A stretch of 64,000 bases of DNA from Phaeovulum sp. (GCF_030684035.1 NZ_JAUXPI010000023.1:16203-80202), one strand, 5' to 3'. Shown: positions 7,065 through 15,483, numbered from the stretch's first letter. Translations and numbers: made by a program. Notes: generated by a model from the sequence alone, not told the origin.

Positions 7065-8858
7065 CTACTCCGCTGCTCTGGGCGTTTCGCCCTTCTTGTT
7101 GTCTGCCGCAAGCGGCAGCTTCACCTCGAACACCGCCCCGCCAGCATCGCCGTTGCGGGCGGTCAGCCGCCCACCGAGGTCCTTCACGATCCCCGACGAA
7201 ATCGCCAGCCCAAGGCCAGTGCCCTCGCCCGGCTTCTTCGTGGTCCAGAACGGCTCGAACAGCTTTTCGAGGTCGCTAAGCCCGGGGCCGTTATCCTCAA
7301 CGACCAGCACCGCGGTTTCCGCCGCACTCATCCGCAGATCGATATGCGGATCGGCAACTGACTTGGTTGCGTCAAGCGCATTGCGCAAGAGGTTGATGAT
7401 CACCTGCTCCAGCCTGATGCGATCGGCCAGCACCATCACCGGCTTGCGCGGCACCGAGCGCGAAATCTTTACCGTGCGCGCCCGAAGCTGCGGCTCCATC
7501 ATCGCGAGCGCTGACGACAGTGCCGCGCGAAGATCAACCTCTTCAAATGCTTCTCCACCTTTCCTCGCGTAAGACTTGAGCTGCCGCGTGATCGCCCCCA
7601 TGCGCTCGATCAGATCGTCAATGCGCTGAAAGGATGAAAGCGCCTCTTCCGGGCGGCTGCGCTGCAACAACAGCCGCGCCCCCGCCAGATAGGTCTTCAT
7701 CGCCGCCAACGGCTGGTTCAGCTCGTGGCTTACCGCCGCACTCATCTCGCCCAATGCCGCAAGCTTCGAGGATTGCGCCAGCGTCTGCTCGGCCACCGCG
7801 AGATCCTTCTGCACCCGCTCGCGCTCGGCGATTTCGCGCAGCAGGCGCGCGTTCAGCACCCGAAGCTCGGCGGATTCGCGTCGGTACGCCGCCGTTTGCA
7901 CCCGCGCCCGGCGCGACAGCAGATAGAACATCGCCGCCATCAATATGGCGAAGCCCATGATTTCAAGCGCCAGAACCGCATTCACCCGCTGGCGCACCGA
8001 ATCGTAGCTGGTCAGCGAAACCATCCGCCAGCCGCGAAACGGCAGCCGCGCATCGGCGCGCATCACCGCGTCACCGCGCAGATAGGCATCCGGCGATGCC
8101 CCTGCCCAGTCGCTGGTCGCCTGCAAGGCGCGGCGCAACGCCGAAGGCGCTTGAGGGTCTTCCAGTGCCTCGGCAAGCGTCAGGCCGCGCCAGCGCGTCT
8201 CGGTCGAAAGGATGATGCGGCCCTCGCTGTTGGTCACCGCTACCGCATCGAGAATGCCCGACCAGCTGCGCTCGAACTTGGCGAGGTCGGTTTCGACCAC
8301 GATCACGCCCACCGGGCGCGCATCTGCCAGCAGCACCCGCGAATAGAGAAACTCGGTCGCCCCGCCGGGCAGCGGAACGGCGCTGAAGACGGTATCGCGC
8401 GAGCGCAGTGCATCGACAAAAAACGGCGCGTTGGCATAGCTCGTGCCCAGAAGGTTGCGGTTGGTCGCCGCCACCGTGCGCCCGCTGCTGTCCAGAAGCC
8501 GGATCGACGCCGCCTCGATCTCGCGCCGCGCCGAAATCAGCCGCGCCGAGGTCAGCGAAAATTCGCCGCTTTGCAAGGCCCCAAGCAACGCCGGATCGCG
8601 GGCGAGAAGCAGCGGCACCACCGAAGTGCGCTGCAACTCCGACATCAGGTTGCCCGAGTAGAGCGCCAGCCGCAAATCGGCGCGCACCCGCGTGGTTTCG
8701 GTAAACCGCTCCGACAGCCAGGCGTTGGTTGCCCAGATCACCGCCGCCGCGGTGACCAGAATAAACGCAACCAGTACCCGCAGCACCAGCCCGCGCGACG
8801 GCAGGGCCTCGGGCTCGACCGGGGTGGTCAGATCGGGAATGGGCGGGCTCGAAGGCAT
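7065..8858 (-). CDS. dctB: DctB-like sensor histidine kinase
   Basis: A 597-residue membrane kinase. A first membrane helix lies at about 26-46, a periplasmic double-PAS/Cache-type sensor region at about 47-295, and a second helix at about 300-325, followed by a coiled coil (RRESAELRVLNARLLREIAERERVQ region). The H-box is AAVSHELNQPLAAMKTY, the N-box EQVIINLLRNALDAT, and ATP-lid glycines occur in EDNGPGL and GTGLGLAIS. This is the DctB architecture, in which external C4-dicarboxylates are sensed and phosphate passes to DctD. It lies 44 bp downstream of purQ and immediately upstream of dctD, so transcription may also enter from the purine operon. No clear Shine-Dalgarno is seen before the ATG at 8858. 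Confidence 0.85.
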   Translation of the reverse strand: MPSSPPIPDLTTPVEPEALPSRGLVLRVLVAFILVTAAAVIWATNAWLSERFTETTRVRADLRLALYSGNLMSELQRTSVVPLLLARDPALLGALQSGEFSLTSARLISARREIEAASIRLLDSSGRTVAATNRNLLGTSYANAPFFVDALRSRDTVFSAVPLPGGATEFLYSRVLLADARPVGVIVVETDLAKFERSWSGILDAVAVTNSEGRIILSTETRWRGLTLAEALEDPQAPSALRRALQATSDWAGASPDAYLRGDAVMRADARLPFRGWRMVSLTSYDSVRQRVNAVLALEIMGFAILMAAMFYLLSRRARVQTAAYRRESAELRVLNARLLREIAERERVQKDLAVAEQTLAQSSKLAALGEMSAAVSHELNQPLAAMKTYLAGARLLLQRSRPEEALSSFQRIDDLIERMGAITRQLKSYARKGGEAFEEVDLRAALSSALAMMEPQLRARTVKISRSVPRKPVMVLADRIRLEQVIINLLRNALDATKSVADPHIDLRMSAAETAVLVVEDNGPGLSDLEKLFEPFWTTKKPGEGTGLGLAISSGIVKDLGGRLTARNGDAGGAVFEVKLPLAADNKKGETPRAAE

Positions 8859-8902
8859 GGCACAGCTTAAGCGAGCTTGGCCTTCGCCTCAAGGCAACTT
8901 GC

Positions 8903-9571
8903 TCAGACCGGTGCCGTCAGTGCCGCCAACGCGCGAAAGAACGCCGATCCGTCGCTGCCGCCCTGCACCGCCTCAACCGCGCGCTCGGGGTGCGGCATCA
9001 TGCCAAGCACCCGCCGGTTGGCGCTGAGCACGCCGGCGATGTCGTCCATCGAGCCGTTCGGATTGTCGATATAGCGAAACGCCACCCGGTCCTCGCCCTG
9101 CAACCGCGCCAGGCCTTCGGCATCGATCGTATAGTTGCCATCGTGATGCGCCACCGGAAACACCACCTCGCTGCCTTTCGCATAGGCCGAGGTGAAGGCG
9201 CTGTCGGCTGTCGCCACCCGCAGCCGCACCGGCTTGCAGACAAAGCTCAGGCCCGCATTGCGCATCAAGGCTCCGGGCAGCAGCCGCATTTCGGTCAGAA
9301 CCTGAAAGCCGTTGCAGATGCCAAGCACGAAACCGCCGCGCGCCGCATGCGCCGCAATCGCGCCCGCCACCGGGCTTTGCGCGGCAATCGCCCCGCAGCG
9401 CAGATAGTCACCATAGGAAAACCCGCCCGGAACACCGACAATATCGGTGCCCGCCGGAAGCGCCGTTTCCTTGTGCCAGACCCGCACCACCCGCGCCCCC
9501 GCAAGCTCGAACCCGCGCGCGAGGTCGCGGTCGCAGTTCGATCCCGGAAAGGTGATGACGGCTGCCAGCAT
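8903..9571 (-). CDS. purQ: phosphoribosylformylglycinamidine synthase subunit PurQ
   Basis: A 222-residue class I glutamine amidotransferase that supplies ammonia to PurL in step 4 of purine synthesis. The N-terminal [10 protein letters not shown] is diagnostic. The nucleophile C86 is in GICNGFQVL, and the remaining triad residues are H194 and E196 in MPHPERA. AGGAG lies 7 nt before the ATG at 9571. It follows purS with a 77-bp gap that contains a hairpin repeat. PurL itself is not in the window. The small-PurL/PurS/PurQ arrangement is the one expected for this group. Confidence 0.95.
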   Translation of the reverse strand: MLAAVITFPGSNCDRDLARGFELAGARVVRVWHKETALPAGTDIVGVPGGFSYGDYLRCGAIAAQSPVAGAIAAHAARGGFVLGICNGFQVLTEMRLLPGALMRNAGLSFVCKPVRLRVATADSAFTSAYAKGSEVVFPVAHHDGNYTIDAEGLARLQGEDRVAFRYIDNPNGSMDDIAGVLSANRRVLGMMPHPERAVEAVQGGSDGSAFFRALAALTAPV

Positions 9572-9584
9572 CGCAAATCTCCTG

Positions 9585-9642
9585 TCACATCTTCAATGCA
9601 CAAATACCCCGCGGGGGGTGCGGGGGGCGCGAAGCCCCCCGG
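9585..9642 (-). repeat. dispersed hairpin element, divergent copy 2
   Basis: Reading on the minus strand just after the purS stop: a 7-bp stem GGGGGGC/GCCCCCC (9634-9640 with 9622-9628), then a C-rich run and GGGGTATTTGTGCATTGAAG. The tail is a weak match to the GGATATTT...CTGAAGCAG of the other copies. It sits between two co-transcribed purine genes, so if it attenuates transcription it would lower purQ relative to purS. Confidence 0.5.
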
Positions 9643-9648
9643 CTTCGC

Positions 9649-9888
9649 TCAGATGATCTCGACGTCGTATTTTTCGATCACGGTATTGGCGAGCAGCCTC
9701 TCGCACATTGCCCGCACCTCGGCCTCGGCCACGGCGCGGTCGGTTGCCGCCAGATCAAGGTCGATCACCTTGCCCTGCCGGACCCCTTCCACCCCGGCAA
9801 AGCCGAGCGTCGCCAGCGCATGGCGCACCGCCGCGCCCTGCGGGTCGAGCACGCCATCCTTCAGCATCACATGCACGCGCGCCTTCAT
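9649..9888 (-). CDS. purS: phosphoribosylformylglycinamidine synthase subunit PurS
   Basis: A 79-residue protein beginning MKARVHVMLKDGVLDPQG, the typical PurS start, and ending NTVIEKYDVEII. PurS bridges PurQ and small PurL in the FGAM synthase complex. The start at 9888 is set by family length; the longer open frame upstream is only antisense overlap with purC. It begins 11 bp after the purC stop, giving the order purC-purS-purQ. Confidence 0.95.
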   Translation of the reverse strand: MKARVHVMLKDGVLDPQGAAVRHALATLGFAGVEGVRQGKVIDLDLAATDRAVAEAEVRAMCERLLANTVIEKYDVEII

Positions 9889-9899
9889 GCCCGCCCCCT

Positions 9900-10664
9900 T
9901 CAGTTGATCAGTGTCGGCTTTGCCATCGCGGTGGCGTTGGTGGGCAGCACCCCCAGACGCCGCGCGACCTCGGTATAGGCATCGGTCAGGCTGCCCAGAT
10001 CGCGGCGGAACACATCCTTGTCGAGCTTCTGCCCGGTTTTCACATCCCAGAGGCGGCAACTGTCGGGGCTGATCTCGTCGGCCACGATCAGCCGCATGAA
10101 ATCGCCATCCCAGACCCTGCCGATCTCGATCTTGAAATCGATGAGCTTGATGCCGACCGCATAGAACACGCCCGAAAGGAAGTCGTTCACCCGAAGCGCC
10201 AGCGCCACGATATCGTCAAGGTCCTGCTGGTTGGCCCAGCCGAAGGCGACAATGTATTCCTCGCTCACCATCGGATCGCCCAGCGCGTCATTCTTGTAGC
10301 TGTATTCGACAACCGGGCGCGGCAGCGCCAGACCCTCTTCCAGCCCAAGCCGCTTGGCAATCGACCCGGCGGCGAAATTGCGCACGATCACCTCAAGCGG
10401 AATGATCTCGACCTGCCGGATCAGCTGCTCGCGCATGTTGAGCGTGCGGATGAAATGCGTCGGCACCCCGACATTGCCAAGCCCGGTCATGAAATATTCG
10501 CTGAGCCGGTTGTTCAGCACCCCCTTGCCCTCGAACACCGCCTTTTTCTGCGCGTTGAAGGCGGTGGCGTCATCCTTGAAATACTGGATCAGCGTGCCCG
10601 GCTCGGGGCCTTCATAGAGGATCTTGGCCTTGCCTTCGTAAATCTTCTTGCGCCGAGGTGCCAT
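9900..10664 (-). CDS. purC: phosphoribosylaminoimidazole-succinocarboxamide synthase
   Basis: SAICAR synthetase of 254 residues, joining aspartate to CAIR with ATP in purine synthesis. The N-terminus [19 protein letters not shown] and motifs [15 protein letters not shown] (substrate-binding region) and [11 protein letters not shown] are characteristic. The ATG at 10664 is preceded by GGAG at suitable spacing. It heads the purC-purS-purQ operon and is divergent from the zeta-subunit gene. Its leader can form a stem GGGGCG...CGCCCC around 10697-10716. Confidence 0.95.
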   Translation of the reverse strand: MAPRRKKIYEGKAKILYEGPEPGTLIQYFKDDATAFNAQKKAVFEGKGVLNNRLSEYFMTGLGNVGVPTHFIRTLNMREQLIRQVEIIPLEVIVRNFAAGSIAKRLGLEEGLALPRPVVEYSYKNDALGDPMVSEEYIVAFGWANQQDLDDIVALALRVNDFLSGVFYAVGIKLIDFKIEIGRVWDGDFMRLIVADEISPDSCRLWDVKTGQKLDKDVFRRDLGSLTDAYTEVARRLGVLPTNATAMAKPTLIN

Positions 10665-10727
10665 GTAGTCTCCGTTCGCTGCAACGCCCCGCGGGGGCGG
10701 GGCGCTGCTGCGCGCCCCATTGGCGCC

Positions 10728-10756
10728 GCTATAGGCCAAGGCAGCGCATCCCGCAA
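10728..10756 (-). promoter_or_regulatory. predicted purC operon promoter
   Basis: On the minus strand TTGCGG (10756-10751) and TATAGC (10733-10728) are spaced 17 bp. Transcription would start near 10721, about 57 nt before the purC start codon. Confidence 0.55.
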
Positions 10757-10790
10757 GGCAAAGGGCCGCGGCCGATGCAGCAGCCGGGGC

Positions 10791-10819
10791 TTGCAGCGCG
10801 CCCCGCGCGCGGGCATATG
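10791..10819 (+). promoter_or_regulatory. predicted promoter of zeta-subunit gene
   Basis: TTGCAG (10791-10796) and CATATG (10814-10819) with a 17-bp spacer, 36 bp before the start codon. It is divergent from the purC promoter in the same 190-bp intergenic region. Confidence 0.5.
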
Positions 10820-10854
10820 AGGATTAACGACAACCTTATGAAGCGGGGGCCGCC

Positions 10855-11169
10855 ATGACCACCTTCGACGACCGCGAAAACGCCTTTGAAGCCAAGTTCG
10901 CACTGGATGCGCAGATGCAATTCCGGGCCGAAGCCCGCCGCAACAAGCTGCTCGGCCTCTGGGCGGCTGGTTTGATGGGCAAATCCGAGACCGAGGCCGC
11001 CGCCTACGCCAAGGAAGTCATCGCCGCCGATTTCGAGGAAGCGGGCGATGAGGATGTCTACCGCAAGCTCGCGGGCGACCTTGGGGCACTGGCCGACGAA
11101 GCCACGATCCGCGCCAAGATGGAGGAACTGAAGGCGGTTGCCAAAAAGCAGATCGTCGACGAGATCTGA
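10855..11169 (+). CDS. F1-ATPase inhibitor zeta subunit (DUF1476 family)
   Basis: A 104-residue protein starting MTTFDDRENAFEAKFALDA and containing DFEEAGDEDVYRKLA and DEATIRAKMEELK. These match the alphaproteobacterial zeta subunit first characterised in Paracoccus denitrificans, which inserts its N-terminal helix into F1 to block ATP hydrolysis. Length is identical to the known family size. Conserved charged positions of the inhibitory N-terminus (about residues 1-16) are present. It is encoded away from any ATP synthase operon, between purine and methionine genes, and has its own promoter, so it is probably regulated separately from the enzyme it controls. Confidence 0.9.
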   Translation: MTTFDDRENAFEAKFALDAQMQFRAEARRNKLLGLWAAGLMGKSETEAAAYAKEVIAADFEEAGDEDVYRKLAGDLGALADEATIRAKMEELKAVAKKQIVDEI

Positions 11170-11320
11170 ACCCCACCGCAACGGCCGCCAGCGGCCCATG
11201 CACCGGCCTCATGTTCATTCTGAGCACTTGGAAATTGCCAAGCCGTGCCCGCCGTGGCATGGCTCTGGCCGAGGTTTCGCGGCACCCCGCCGCGCCACCG
11301 CAAAGGATGAAAGGCCTCCG

Positions 11321-12334
11321 ATGAGCGACGCGCTTTCCCGGCTTCTGGCAGCCCGTGACTGGCTGATGGCCGATGGTGCCACCGGCACCAACCTGTTCAA
11401 CATGGGCCTTGCCTCGGGCGAGGCACCCGAGCTTTGGAACGCCGATCAGCCGGAAAAGATCCGCGCGCTCTACCGCTCGGCGGTCGATGCAGGCTCCGAT
11501 ATCTTCCTCACCAACTCGTTTGGCGGTAACGCCAGCCGCCTCAAGCTGCACAGCGCGCAAACCCGGGTGCACGAGCTCAACCGCCGCGCCGCAGCGCTTG
11601 GCCGCGAGGTCGCCGATGCGGCGGGCCGCCCGGTGGTGGTGGCAGGCTCGATCGGCCCCACCGGCGACATCTTCGCGCCGATGGGCACCCTCACCCACCC
11701 GCTTGCGGTCGAGATGTTCCACGAACAGGCCGAGGGGCTGAAGGCGGGCGGGGCCGATGTGCTCTGGGTCGAAACCATTTCCGCGCCCGAGGAATTCAAG
11801 GCGGCGGCCGAGGCCGCGCTGCTCGCAAACATGCCCTGGTGCGGCACCATGAGCTTTGATACCGCCGGGCGCACGATGATGGGCGTCACCTCGGCGCAAC
11901 TGGCGGCGCTGGTGGAAAAACTGCCGAATCCGCCGATCGCCTTCGGCGCGAATTGCGGCGTCGGCGCAAGCGATTTGATGCGCACCATTCTCGGCTTTGT
12001 CGCGGCGGGCAGCGAGCGGCCGATCATCGCCAAGGGCAATGCCGGCATTCCGAAATATCACGACGGCCATATCCACTATGACGGCACCCCCGCGCTGATG
12101 GCCGAATACGCCGTGCTGGCGCGCGATGCCGGGGCGCGCATCATTGGCGGATGCTGCGGCACCATGCCCGAACATCTCAAGGCCATGCGCGCGGCACTTG
12201 AAACCCGCCCGCGCGGACCGCGCCCGACCGTCGAGGAAATCGCCGCGCATCTGGGGGGGTTTTCCTCGGCCTCGGACGGCACCGGCGATGATGACGGCCC
12301 GACCCGCGAGCGGCGGGGCCGACGGCGCGGCTGA
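11321..12334 (+). CDS. homocysteine S-methyltransferase (BHMT-like; split methionine synthase subunit)
   Basis: A 337-residue homocysteine S-methyltransferase domain protein. It shows DGATGTNLFNMG at the N-terminus and the zinc ligands in GANCGVG and GGCCGTMPEH. Annotation pipelines often call it betaine-homocysteine methyltransferase. The next gene encodes a corrinoid-binding protein, so the two together correspond to the homocysteine and B12 modules of MetH on separate chains, an arrangement described in Rhodobacteraceae. The methyl donor (methyl-folate or a methylamine/betaine) cannot be settled from sequence. The C-terminal 30 residues are polar and low-complexity (GDDDGPTRERRGRRRG). The ATG at 11321 follows AAAGGCCTCCG without a strong Shine-Dalgarno. 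Confidence 0.85.
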   Translation: MSDALSRLLAARDWLMADGATGTNLFNMGLASGEAPELWNADQPEKIRALYRSAVDAGSDIFLTNSFGGNASRLKLHSAQTRVHELNRRAAALGREVADAAGRPVVVAGSIGPTGDIFAPMGTLTHPLAVEMFHEQAEGLKAGGADVLWVETISAPEEFKAAAEAALLANMPWCGTMSFDTAGRTMMGVTSAQLAALVEKLPNPPIAFGANCGVGASDLMRTILGFVAAGSERPIIAKGNAGIPKYHDGHIHYDGTPALMAEYAVLARDAGARIIGGCCGTMPEHLKAMRAALETRPRGPRPTVEEIAAHLGGFSSASDGTGDDDGPTRERRGRRRG

Positions 12335-12344
12335 GAGGGCGGCG

Positions 12345-12375
12345 GCCTCCGGCGGGGATATTTTGCCTGAAGCAG
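12345..12375 (+). repeat. dispersed tail-type element, copy 3
   Basis: A 31-bp unit beginning GCCTCCGGCGGGGATA and ending GCCTGAAGCAG, ten bases after the methyltransferase stop and in the same direction. It differs from the copy at 14043-14073 at only two positions. Confidence 0.8.
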
Positions 12376-12478
12376 TTGCAGGCGCGCGTCGGTCCCTGCC
12401 CCGCCGATGTCGCAAACTGCCAAGTGGCGCGGGGCCTTTGGCGCAATACCGATACGAACGAGCGCGAGGAGTGCCAGC

Positions 12479-13174
12479 ATGGCCGATGACGACATCATCC
12501 TTTCCGAACTGAGCGACGACGATCTTGTGCTGCAAATGCACGACGACCTTTATGACGGGCTCCGGGAAGAGATCGAGGAGGGCGTCGAGATTCTGCTTGG
12601 CCGCGGCTGGACCCCTTACGATGTGCTGACCAAGGCACTTGTCGCGGGCATGACCATTGTCGGTGCCGATTTCCGTGATGGCATATTGTTCGTGCCCGAA
12701 GTGCTGCTTGCCGCCAATGCGATGAAGGGCGGAATGGCGATTTTGAAGCCGCTGCTCATCGCCACCGGCGCGCCGCGGATGGGCAAGATGGTGATCGGCA
12801 CGGTGAAAGGCGACATCCACGACATCGGCAAGAATCTGGTGGCGATGATGATGGAGGGCGCGGGTTTCGAGGTGGTCGATCTGGGGATCAACAACGCGGT
12901 CGAGAAATACCTTGAGGCGCTGGAGCGCGAGGGGGCGGATATTCTTGGCATGTCGGCGCTTTTGACCACCACCATGCCCTACATGAAGGTCGTGATCGAC
13001 ACGATGAAGGAAAAGGGCATGCGCGAAAACTACATCGTGCTGGTCGGTGGCGCGCCCTTGAACGAAGAGTTCGGCCGAGCCATCGGGGCCGATGCCTATT
13101 GCCGCGATGCCGCCGTGGCGGTGGAAACCGCAAAAAGCTTCATCGCGCGCAAACACAATGCCTTGAACGCCTGA
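12479..13174 (+). CDS. corrinoid (cobalamin)-binding methyltransferase protein
   Basis: A 231-residue B12-binding protein like MtbC/MttC or the MetH B12 module. The N-terminal helical cap covers about residues 1-95. The Rossmann-like B12 domain (about 100-225) has the base-off/His-on motif GTVKGDIHDIGKNL, whose histidine ligates cobalt, then SALLTTTM and VLVGGAPLN. It would shuttle the methyl group to the homocysteine methyltransferase encoded 144 bp upstream. AGGAG sits 7 nt before the ATG at 12479. No MetH reactivation domain or methyl-folate module is encoded here, so those must lie elsewhere. Confidence 0.92.
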   Translation: MADDDIILSELSDDDLVLQMHDDLYDGLREEIEEGVEILLGRGWTPYDVLTKALVAGMTIVGADFRDGILFVPEVLLAANAMKGGMAILKPLLIATGAPRMGKMVIGTVKGDIHDIGKNLVAMMMEGAGFEVVDLGINNAVEKYLEALEREGADILGMSALLTTTMPYMKVVIDTMKEKGMRENYIVLVGGAPLNEEFGRAIGADAYCRDAAVAVETAKSFIARKHNALNA

Positions 13175-13252
13175 ACTGGCGCAGGCGCGGGTGCGAAATC
13201 TGCTTTCCCTCGCGGCGCGCAAGCACCATATTGGCGGTATCGGAGGTCTGCC

Positions 13253-13411
13253 ATGCCCCTGCCCCATTTCCTGATGCTTCTCGTCGTCGTCATCGCGGCC
13301 GCTGCGGCAACGCTTTGGGTCGCCTCGTCTGCCGGGGTGCCGCTGGCGGCGCTGGCGCTGGCCGCGGTGGTGGGTGCCGCGCTGATCCGGCTCTTGGCAC
13401 GGGTCGAATGA
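13253..13411 (+). CDS. 52-residue small membrane protein
   Basis: A short gene starting MPLPHFLMLL at 13253. It is strongly supported by GGAGG placed 6 nt before the ATG and by an ATGA overlap with the next gene (13408-13411). It consists of two hydrophobic helices (about 5-25 and 28-47) joined by a short SSAGVP turn, and ends LARVE. No known family is recognised. Its fixed position between the corrinoid protein and the DUF1638 gene suggests a role tied to that methyl-transfer cluster, perhaps membrane anchoring, but that is inference. Confidence 0.7.
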   Translation: MPLPHFLMLLVVVIAAAAATLWVASSAGVPLAALALAAVVGAALIRLLARVE

Positions 13412-14040
13412 CGCTTTCCGATGCGGCGCTGACCGAAGCGGGGCTTGCGCCCACCCGCAAGGGGCGGGTTCTGCTGATCGCCTGCGGCGCGTTGGCGCGC
13501 GAGATACTGGCGCTGAAGGCAGCGAATGGCTGGGATCACCTCGACCTCACCTGCCTGCCCGCCAATCTCCACCTCTGGCCCGAGCGCATCACCGAGGCCG
13601 TCACCGCCGCAGTGACTGAGCACCGCGATGCCTACGCGCGCCTCTTTGTGGTCTATGCCGATTGCGGCACTGGCGGCCTGCTCGCCGCGCGCTGCGCGGA
13701 ACTGGGGGTGGAAATGGTCGCGGGGCCGCATTGCTACGCCTTCTACGAAGGTGTGGATGCTTTCGCCGCCCATGCCGAGGCCGAATTCACCGCCTTCTAC
13801 CTCACCGATTTTCTGGTGCGCCAGTTTGATGCCTTTGTCTGGCAGCCGCTTGGCCTCGACCGCCACCCGGAACTGCGCGACAGCTACTTTGGCAATTATG
13901 ACCGGCTGATCTATCAGGCGCAGACCGATGACCCGGCGCTCGATGCCCTTGCCCGCGCGGCAGCGGCACGGCTTGGCCTTCGCTACGAGCGCCGATTTAC
14001 CGGCTATGGCGACCTTGCTCCGGCGCTCGCCCGGCTTTGA
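13408..14040 (+). CDS. DUF1638 domain protein
   Basis: A 210-residue cytoplasmic protein of the DUF1638 family. It shows GRVLLIACGALAREI, DLTCLPANLHLWPERI, VVYADCGTGG and AGPHCYAFYEG, with several cysteines and histidines that could bind metal or cofactor. Genes of this family recur beside corrinoid methyltransferases in bacteria and methanogens, but no reaction is established to my knowledge. The ATG overlaps the stop of the small membrane protein (ATGA), implying translational coupling. Its end is followed at once by a dispersed repeat facing the converging HNH gene. Confidence 0.85.
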   Translation: MTLSDAALTEAGLAPTRKGRVLLIACGALAREILALKAANGWDHLDLTCLPANLHLWPERITEAVTAAVTEHRDAYARLFVVYADCGTGGLLAARCAELGVEMVAGPHCYAFYEGVDAFAAHAEAEFTAFYLTDFLVRQFDAFVWQPLGLDRHPELRDSYFGNYDRLIYQAQTDDPALDALARAAAARLGLRYERRFTGYGDLAPALARL

Positions 14041-14042
14041 AA

Positions 14043-14073
14043 CTGCTTCAGGCCCAATATCCCCGCCGGAGGC
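14043..14073 (-). repeat. dispersed tail-type element, copy 4
   Basis: A 31-bp copy on the minus strand, 29 of 31 bases identical to the one at 12345-12375. It fills the 36-bp gap between two converging genes. Confidence 0.8.
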
Positions 14074-14076
14074 ACT

Positions 14077-14685
14077 TCAGGCTTCCAGCTCGGCGTCCCA
14101 GTAGAGAAAATCGAGCCAGCTGTCGTGCAGGTGCCCGGGCGGAAAACGGCGACCCATGGCGTTCATGTGTTCGGCATCGGGCGCGCGCGGGGCGTGGCGC
14201 AGGTTCATCCCGGCCTGGCGCAGCGACTTGTTGGCCTTGCGCAGGTTGCAAGGCGCGCAGGCGGCCACGACGTTTTCCCAACTCGTCACCCCGCCACGTG
14301 AGCGCGGCACCACATGGTCGAAGGTGAGATCGCTTGGCGCGCCGCAATACTGGCAGCGAAACTCATCCCGCAGGAAAAGGTTGAAGCGGGTGAAAGCAAC
14401 GCTTTTTTGCGGCTTCACATAGTCTTTCAGCACCACCACCGAAGGTATCCGCAGCGCAAGACGCTGGCTGCGCACCTCGGCGTCATATTCCGCCAGAATC
14501 GTCACCCGGTCGGCAAACACCGCCTTCACCGCCTCCTGCCACGGCCAGAGCGACAGCGGGTAATAGCTCAGCGGGCGAAAATCGGCATTCAGCACCAGCG
14601 CTGGAAACTGCTTCAGCGCTGACGGCTCGCGCACGAAGCCGGCACGGAAATCATCGGCCCTATGGTGCTCTGCAAGGTCCTTCAT
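14077..14685 (-). CDS. HNH endonuclease family protein
   Basis: A 202-residue protein with a complete HNH nuclease module: CQYCG, then DLTFDHVVPRSRGGVTSWENVVAACAPCNLRK, which provides two CxxC zinc knuckles and the catalytic histidine. The N-terminal part (FPALVLNADFRPLSYYPLSLW) is the conserved leader of this widespread bacterial HNH group, whose biological target is unknown. I place the start at 14685 (MKDLAEHH). A longer frame to 14766 would begin upstream of the predicted promoter. The Shine-Dalgarno GGAG is close (2 nt) to that ATG, so the start is not certain. Confidence 0.85.
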   Translation of the reverse strand: MKDLAEHHRADDFRAGFVREPSALKQFPALVLNADFRPLSYYPLSLWPWQEAVKAVFADRVTILAEYDAEVRSQRLALRIPSVVVLKDYVKPQKSVAFTRFNLFLRDEFRCQYCGAPSDLTFDHVVPRSRGGVTSWENVVAACAPCNLRKANKSLRQAGMNLRHAPRAPDAEHMNAMGRRFPPGHLHDSWLDFLYWDAELEA

Positions 14686-14731
14686 CGCTCCTGCCTGACC
14701 CGACACCCGAGGCATGACCCGCCCCGAGCGC

Positions 14732-14759
14732 ACTATATCTTGCGGTTGCGCGAGGGCAA
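14732..14759 (-). promoter_or_regulatory. predicted promoter of HNH gene
   Basis: On the minus strand TTGCCC (14759-14754) and TATAGT (14737-14732) are spaced 16 bp. Transcription would begin near 14725, 40 nt before the chosen start codon. Confidence 0.5.
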
Positions 14760-14823
14760 GCGGCAACCCGTCGCCAGCAACAGACTACGCGGCTTTCGTG
14801 ACACGAAGGTGACCGCCACGCCG

Positions 14824-15483
14824 CTAGCGCAGCCTTTCGCGCAAGAACGCCAGTGCCACGCTCAGACCGTCGGGCGCAATGCCGTGGCCGGTGCCGCGCA
14901 TGACATGGGCATAGGTGTCGAACCCGGCCGAAACCAGCGCGTCACCTGCGCGGCCCATTTCGGCGAAATCGACCATCGGGTCCGCGTCGCCGTGAATGAG
15001 AAGCACCGGCGGTTTCACCCGCGCCTCGGCAGCCAGCCGCTCGGGGCGCAGGAGGCGGCCCGAGAAAGCAACCACTCCAGCCAGAGCTTCTGCGCGGCGC
15101 GGGGCCACATGCAGCGCCATCATCGAGCCTTGCGAAAACCCGACAAGCGCGACTTTTGAAGGGTTTATAGCCGTTTCCTCAAGCAAGGCATCAAGAAAAG
15201 CCTGCAAGTCGTTGGCAGAACCTGATAACCCCGCCTCAGACTCCGCTTCTGACGAGCCGTCGAGCCGCGGGATCGGGAACCATTGCCGCCCGAACGGGTT
15301 TCCGGCGCAGGGTTCGGGGGCGTCGGGGGCAACAAAAAGCGTGTCGGGCAGATGCTGCGCCAGCGGTTCGGCGAGACCCAGAAGATCGGCACCGTCGGCA
15401 CCATAGCCGTGCAGAAACACCACCGCCGAGCCTGTCTTGCCCGATGCTGGCGCGCGCCTTCCGGCTTGCAGAACCCGTGTCAT
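14824..15483 (-). CDS. carboxylesterase/phospholipase-type alpha/beta hydrolase
   Basis: A 219-residue alpha/beta hydrolase of the YpfH/carboxylesterase-2 group. The oxyanion region is FLHGYGADGADLLG, the nucleophile elbow GFSQGSMMA, the acid HGDADPMVDF and the histidine in GTGHGIAPDG. Such enzymes hydrolyse short acyl esters or lysophospholipids; the true substrate is unknown. The start at 15483 overlaps the AlkA stop by ATGA, so the two are translationally coupled. A longer frame exists upstream but lies inside alkA. Confidence 0.9.
   Translation of the reverse strand: MTRVLQAGRRAPASGKTGSAVVFLHGYGADGADLLGLAEPLAQHLPDTLFVAPDAPEPCAGNPFGRQWFPIPRLDGSSEAESEAGLSGSANDLQAFLDALLEETAINPSKVALVGFSQGSMMALHVAPRRAEALAGVVAFSGRLLRPERLAAEARVKPPVLLIHGDADPMVDFAEMGRAGDALVSAGFDTYAHVMRGTGHGIAPDGLSVALAFLRERLR

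Noticed and set aside
10686..10716. GC-rich inverted repeats in the purC leader as another copy of the dispersed element
   Set aside because: It has stems but no GGATATTT or CTGAAGCAG tail.
11170..11320. Possible riboswitch (cobalamin, SAM-II or SAM/SAH type) before the homocysteine methyltransferase
   Set aside because: I looked for a B12-box-like or SAM-II/SAM-SAH core and found no convincing match; only small stems such as CTTGG/CCAAG are present.
11018..13267. 749-codon frame antisense to the methyltransferase and corrinoid genes
   Set aside because: Both sense genes have clear motifs and ribosome sites; the antisense product is compositionally a shadow.
14805..14817. TTCGTG-A-CACGAA inverted repeat after the esterase stop
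   Set aside because: Short, without a T-run or promoter beside it; could be chance.
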